Positions 59,324 to 64,000 of a DNA stretch of 64,000 nt are shown here, in pieces. Position 1 is the first letter of the stretch; each line of letters opens with the position of its first letter. Under the pieces are notes generated by a model, which saw only the letters and a program-made list of their open reading frames with translations, was not told the origin of the DNA and ran no database searches. The position numbers and the translations under genes were made by a program. The stretch is from assembly GCA_018296165.2 (NCBI GenBank), contig JACKQL020000026.1, positions 682,001-746,000 of the forward strand, read 5' to 3'. Source of the stretch: Termitomyces sp. T153. Taxonomy: Eukaryota > Basidiomycota > Agaricomycetes > Agaricales > Lyophyllaceae.

Positions 59324-60429
59324 GTGCCTACTCCAGTGGGGAATGGTTCCTTCAATCCTGCCTCACCTACATCCACCTCAGTAGGGATGCCTTTGACTCC
59401 AACATATTGAAAATAGCCTGGGTACTGTAGTACATAAAGACTGGACATGCCTCCACCTATGCATTACAAGTCTTCTGTTGCCCTGGAGGTATTGGAAGTT
59501 TTCTAGACTGGGCCACCTTTGAGAAGGACTTCTGTGCAAAGTTTTTTCTTCTAGACCCCACCAAGACTGCAGCATTGACACTATGTGATAGGGAGCAATA
59601 TGGGCATGGAAAGCATATGTTGGATGAGTACATCAACTTGTTTTGGGCTCTGGTTGAGCAAGCTGCCTACCCTGATGGCCTTCAATTATGCCTCACCTTC
59701 CAGGATGGCCTGCACCCCATGCTAGTGGAATGCATTGACAATCTTGCAGAGAGTTGCCTGGACAATGAAAAGATTGCATCATAATATGAGGTGGCCCAGA
59801 ACCAGTGGCAACTCATGGAGATTTGGAGGGAGCTCCACTGCTCACATTCCATGATGTGCCCCACTCTGATCATCAATCTCCACCACCCCATACCTGCTTG
59901 CCCAACACCAGCCCTTACTCCAGCCATTCCCACAACATGTCACTGCCACCGAGTATCCCCATGGATGTGGATGCCACCAGACAGCTCCACACTATGCTGC
60001 TGCTGTGCCAGAGATGCCAGAAGCCTGGATAATTTGCATGGCACTGCCCCCTGGGCCTGGAGGTGCATTACCTTTCTACAGTGGAGCAGGAGGAACTCCT
60101 CCTACAGCTGCTAGCTGCAAAGGATGCTACTGGAGCTCCATTACTAGACAAGCCTACACCAGAGTTGACCCCAGAGGAGATCAGCATGTGTGCATCACCC
60201 TCAGAGCTAGAGGAGGATTTTTAGTTGAGTGATGGATGAGGTGTATGCCTCCATTGCTGGGTGCTAACAGGTCCTCATGTCTATTGATAGAAAATCAAAT
60301 TGCCTTTTCCTTTTCCAACCTCCTTTATTCTGTGACAGAAGAACCTCAACATTTCACTCCAGACATACAAATATCAACTCCAGAGCCCCCACTGAGCTCC
60401 CTGACACCTCCTAGGGTCTGCTGGTGCAG

Positions 60430-60870
60430 CCCTGCCTAGGCATGTCAAATGCTCTGACAGTATATGATGGCTTCCAGCCCATCCACCAACTCCCTGTGCC
60501 TTGATGTTGAAATAAAGACCACAGACACCCAGCAAGCCTGCAGAGTCACAGCTCTTCTAGATAGCAGAGCAACAGGACTGTTTTTGGACTCAGAGTTCAT
60601 CAAATACCACAGTCTTACCATGCAGCCCCTCCTCAAGCTGTTTCTGGTCTACAATATTGACAGAACACCTAACAAAGCAGGCACCACCAGCTCTGTGATT
60701 GACCTGGTCCTCCACTATCAGAATCACACAGAGCATGCCATTTTTGCCATCACCAGCTTGAGTAGGCAAGACATGATTCTTGGTTTCACATGGCTCCACA
60801 AGCACAACCCTGAGGTAGATTGGACTAAAGGAGATGTAATCATGAGCAGGTGCCCTCAGAAATGATCTGC
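60430..60870 (+). pseudogene. E5 aspartic protease
   Basis: The 60464-60865 frame reads VTALLDSRATGLFLDSEFIK, with the active-site DSG changed to DSR, then AGTTSSVIDLVLHYQNHTEH and DMILGFTWLHKHNPEVDW, the classic flap-distal and C-terminal motifs of Ty3/gypsy proteases. It is followed by a stop. Confidence 0.85.
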
Positions 60871-61254
60871 CTGCACTGCTGAGGACAGGGAAGAATGCCA
60901 GGCTCAAGTCTGAGAGCATGTGGCCATCTACACATGTTATGCCAGGCCCCTCCCCTTCACCAATCTGGATCTCCTAGATTCCCTGCCTCTGGCATTTCCT
61001 TGTAGAGAAGCCCTGTACAGAGACAACCAGAGCAGTGGCAGAGCCTCAAAAGAGGAGTGCAGAGAGGAGTTTGGTGGCATACACAAGCCAGAGCTCCTAG
61101 ACAAAACAGTAGAAGTGAGGGACCCACTTTATGCTACCACCATACACCCACTGCCCTCAGTTGCAGAGATCCAGGCTAGCCAGACCACATCCCAGTGGCT
61201 GGCCCAGGCATTTGCTGCTAACACCATGCTCTGAAAGTTCCAAGATGTTGTACC

Positions 61255-62427
61255 TGTCAGGTTCTGCTGACCACAGAGGCTCAGCTATACTGGGCAAATC
61301 CTTACTAGGCAGATGCGATTCCCTGCACTGATAACTGGGCACTTGAAGAGAGTCTAGAAGTAGGGTACTTGTGAGGGTAGGCAATGGGGGAGGCAATCCG
61401 AACAAGTCCAGAGTGGTCCAGAGGCAACTAGGGTGAGTTGCAGAGAAAGGACTGGACTTGGCAGAGCATTAGGCACAAGTCCAAAAGCAAGTATTGCAGG
61501 TGTGGAGTAAGTGGAGGCTATGCAAGTGATGGGGGCAGAGCTGGAGCTTGATGGGGGATCAACAGAAGTTGATGGCTTTTGGAACCAAGTGAGTAGTGAG
61601 GTCTGGAGTTGGTTTAACAAATGTTTGGGAGTTGTAATCGTAAGTGCAGAGTTTGTAAGGGCATTAAGGTCAAGAGAACTTGGACACAATGATGGAAACA
61701 AATCAAATGAGACCAGATGGAGTTGAATGGAACAAAACGGAGTTGAGACAAGATTGAGATGAGAACAAAAATAGATTCAGGCAGAGAATGAAACAATAAC
61801 AAGAACAATAATGGAATTAGAGATGAGACAAGACTGGGGAGACAGAGGTAAGGTTGGGAGACTGAGAGTAAAGAAAAACATAACACAAAACACAAGATAG
61901 AAACAATCAGAAACACATCAGGTAAGGCAATATCAAGACTAGGGTATGAGGAGCTACTCTATAACTTATATACTGACCACTGGAGAGCTCCAGGGGATGG
62001 TGGGTGTGGCAGCAAGGCTTGATGGAGTTGCATGGAGTCAATGGGTGTCAGTTGTGATCAGGGGACAAGCTGCAATAATATTCTGATGAGATCAGTTGAG
62101 GATGTGGGCTATTCTGAGGTTGTCATGATGCTCTGGAGTGGGTCAGGCAGACTAGGGGGAGGAGTTGGTGATGTGCAGCAGAGTCAGGAACAATAGAGGA
62201 GTGTTCCAGGGGCTTAGAAGAGTCAAAAAAAGCATTGACAGCTGCAGAGAAGGTGTTGGAGTTGGCCAAGAGACCATTGGGGTTTGCCAGAGAAGCATTG
62301 GAGTTACTCAGGGTGGGCACTGAGGGTGTACAATGGAAGGGAGAGTTTGACAGGGCATTGGGGAAAACTCTGGGGGAGTGAGTGGGTTGGTAACAATGTT
62401 CAGGGGTCCAGGGAGCAGGTTGTGACA
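61255..62427 (-). mobile_element. Solo LTR between E5 protease and RT (E4 LTR family)
   Basis: 1173 bp, TGTCAGGTTCTGCTGACC...GGTTGTGACA, with a 5-bp duplication GTACC (61250-61254, 62428-62432). It is closely related to 49098-50256 and 20054-21078 and in the same orientation. CpG is largely decayed. Confidence 0.92.
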
Positions 62428-62432
62428 GTACC

Positions 62433-63300
62433 CCCCTACCTCCATGTGTTTGAGGATGTGTTCTCCAAAGCCTTGTTTGACTCACTTCTAGAGCACAAGA
62501 GGTGGGACCATGCCATTGAACTGCTGCCAGATTCCATATCCTCCAGCTGTAAGGTCTACCTGCTAGCACCCAGGGAGCAGGATAAGCTTGATGCCTTCCT
62601 GCAAGAGAACCTGGACTCCAGTCACATCTGCCCTTCCAAGTCTCTGATGGCTTCTCTGGTCTTCTTTATCAAGAAGAAGGATGGCTTGCTCTGACTGGTC
62701 CAGAATTATTGGGTTCTCAATGCCATGACAGTGAAGAACTGCTAACCCCCTCCTCCTCATCTCCAAGCTCATCAACAACCTCTAGAGTGCACAATACTTC
62801 ACTAAACTGAATGTCCAGTGGGGCTACAACAATGTGCACATCCAAGAAGGAGATAAATGGAAGGCCACCTTCTAGACCAACCAGGGATTGTTTGAACCAC
62901 TCATTATGTTCTTCGGATAAACCAACAGCCCCACCACTTTCCAGACAATGATGAACAACATCTTCCAGGACCTCATTGCAAAGGGCATAGTGTGTGTATA
63001 CCTTGACAACATTCTCATCTACACCAAAATGCTGGAAGAACACTGTCAGATCACTTGCCTTGTCCTGGAATGCCTCCACCAGCACCAGCTCTACCTCAAA
63101 CCAGAGAAGTGTGAGTCTGAACAGACCCAGATCAAGTATCTCAGCCTGATCATTTTGCACAGAGCCATAGAGATGGACCTGGTGAAGAGTAGCAGAGGTG
63201 GCAGAGTGGCCAGAGCCCAAGAACAAGAAGGAGGTGCAGGCATTCCTTGGCTTTGTGAACTTCTACTAGAGATTCATCTAGAACTTCTTGCACCATGCAT
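62433..63300 (+). pseudogene. E5 reverse transcriptase
   Basis: The N-terminal run-in FEDVFSKALFDSLLEHKRWD and AIELLPDS is followed by LVFFIKKKDGLL (62450-62690). The palm reads IVCVYLDNILIYTKMLEEH (62948-63100) with YxDD changed to YLDN, then LYLKPEKCESEQTQIKYL. Frameshifts lie between the blocks. The pattern is the Tf1/sushi-like chromovirus RT. Confidence 0.85.
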
Positions 63301-63429
63301 GTCCACTATCTAACCTCACTGGAAAGGACATTGTGTGAAGTTGGGGACCTCCAGAGCAGGCAGCCTTCAATGCCCTCAAGTGTGCCATGACCTCCAGACC
63401 CATCCTCCTCTTCCTGGATGACAACTCCT

Positions 63430-63870
63430 CCTTCTAGGTGGAAGCTGGCAGCTCTGACTTTGCCACTGAGGCCGTTCTTTCACAGCAATCCCTGAAGGAT
63501 GGGAAGTGGCATCTGATGGCCTTCTACTCCAAGAGCCTAAACACAGTAGAGTGGAACTACAAGATCCATGACAAGGAGATGCTGGCCATCATCCAGTTGT
63601 TTGAGGAGTGGCAGCACTTCCTGGAAGGTGCATCACACAAGTTTGAGGTCTGGACAGATCATAAAAACCTTGAATACTTCTGGACAGCCAAGAAGCTCAA
63701 TCACTAACAGGCCCAATAGTCCCTCTACCTCACCAACTTTGACTTCTCATTGCACCACAAGCCTGGCCAGAGCATGGGAAAACCAGATGCCCTGTCCTGG
63801 AGAGCAGACCATAGCACAGAGGGGGAAGATAATAGCAACATCATGCTTCTCCACCCTGAACTGTTTGTGA
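63430..63870 (+). pseudogene. E5 RNase H
   Basis: SSDFATEAVLSQQSLKDGKW, MAFYSKSLNTVEWNYKIHDK, EMLAIIQLFEEWQHFLEG and FEVWTDHKNLEYFWTAKKLN, all family motifs. The first catalytic Asp (normally DASDFATG) reads as VEAGSSDFATE. A stop follows KKLNH. The connection to integrase runs to the window end. Confidence 0.85.
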
Positions 63871-64000
63871 TCTGAGTGATGGAGAGTCTAGCCATCAAAA
63901 AAGTAGAGGTGGATATTCTTCAGGACATCTGGCAGGGGAATCAAGATAGTCAGCAGGAGGAACTTGTTGTGCAGGCTGCCCAGACACTGAAGTTGGGGCA

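Larger units (their letters stand above)
58324..60232 (+). pseudogene. E5 gag with CCHC knuckle (split by a solo LTR)
   Basis: First part 58324-58650: MSQLANPDTPSEAPAPQDKA with a heptad-like Gln/Leu/Thr stretch. It continues at 59324 after the solo LTR: FLQSCLTYIHLSRDAF, HASTYALQVFC, LDEYINLFWALVEQAAYPDG and CLTFQDGLHPMLVECIDNLA, the Retrotrans_gag pattern. The knuckle CQRCQKPG-stop-FAWHC is at about 60007-60048. Stops interrupt the frame. Confidence 0.8.
57485..64000 (+). mobile_element. Ty3/gypsy element E5 (runs off the window)
   Basis: A second Ty3/gypsy lineage, distinct from the chromovirus family above. It begins inside the E2 3' ORF. Order in view: 5' LTR and leader, gag, CCHC knuckle, protease, RT, RNase H; integrase would lie beyond 64000. 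Two solo LTRs interrupt it (58651-59323, 61255-62427). The coding parts are CpG-poor and full of stops. Confidence 0.8.

Noticed and set aside
59014..59448. 144-codon minus ORF
   Set aside because: Largely the translation of the 20-bp tandem array in a solo LTR and crosses its boundary.

Overview
The window looks like basidiomycete fungal DNA, most likely from an Agaricomycete. The three host genes at the left end are dense with GT-AG introns of about 48-60 nt. The other 56 kb is a nested pile of transposable elements in which CpG has been almost completely lost. No rRNA gene, CRISPR array or bacterial-style operon is visible.

Host part (1-7335): the 3' part of a full-length ABCB/MDR-type exporter gene (38-3560, 14 exons in view), a VAP/Scs2-type ER tail-anchored MSP-domain protein (3879-5215, 6 exons), and on the minus strand a secreted SGNH/GDSL esterase of CE16 type (5541-6985, 9 exons). 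All three keep normal CpG content and open reading frames.

Transposon border (7336-11080): a TA-flanked Tc1/mariner-like DDE element with 304-bp terminal inverted repeats. It has two convergent genes: an accessory protein of unknown function and a transposase. CpG decay begins inside this element at about 8.4 kb, so its left TIR is intact and its right TIR is decayed.

Retrotransposon stack (12.3-64 kb). One chromovirus (Ty3/gypsy with chromodomain) family is present in five copies, here called M1, M2, E1, E2 and E3. It has about 200-227 bp LTRs (TGTAA...TTACA) and the order gag - protease - RT - RNase H - integrase - chromodomain - long extra 3' ORF. M1 (12317-14492) abuts M2 (14493-17184), which is broken by E2 (17185 to about 57484). 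E2 in turn was hit by E1 (minus strand, 17785-30845, target duplication TTCAG), by the deletion derivative E3 (36211-44915) and by E4 (48112-56483, duplication CTGAC). E4 is a different, younger element with 1139-bp LTRs, no recognisable pol, and an antisense, intron-containing gene with a Zn2Cys6-like cysteine pattern. E2 is cut off by a second Ty3/gypsy type, E5 (about 57485 to beyond the window end). Solo LTRs with 5-bp duplications lie inside E1 (20054-21078, 26908-27348), inside the 5' LTR of E4 (49098-50256) and inside E5 (58651-59323, 61255-62427). Another LTR-like insert lies in M2 (15617-16915).

Nearly all transposon genes are pseudogenes with many stops, a good part of them readable as C-to-T (often CGA to TGA). 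The points most worth a second look are the long conserved 3' ORF of the chromovirus family, the antisense Zn2Cys6-like gene of E4, the two-gene Tc1/mariner-like element, and the CpG-decay boundary that this element records. All family assignments come from reading motifs by eye; no database search was possible.
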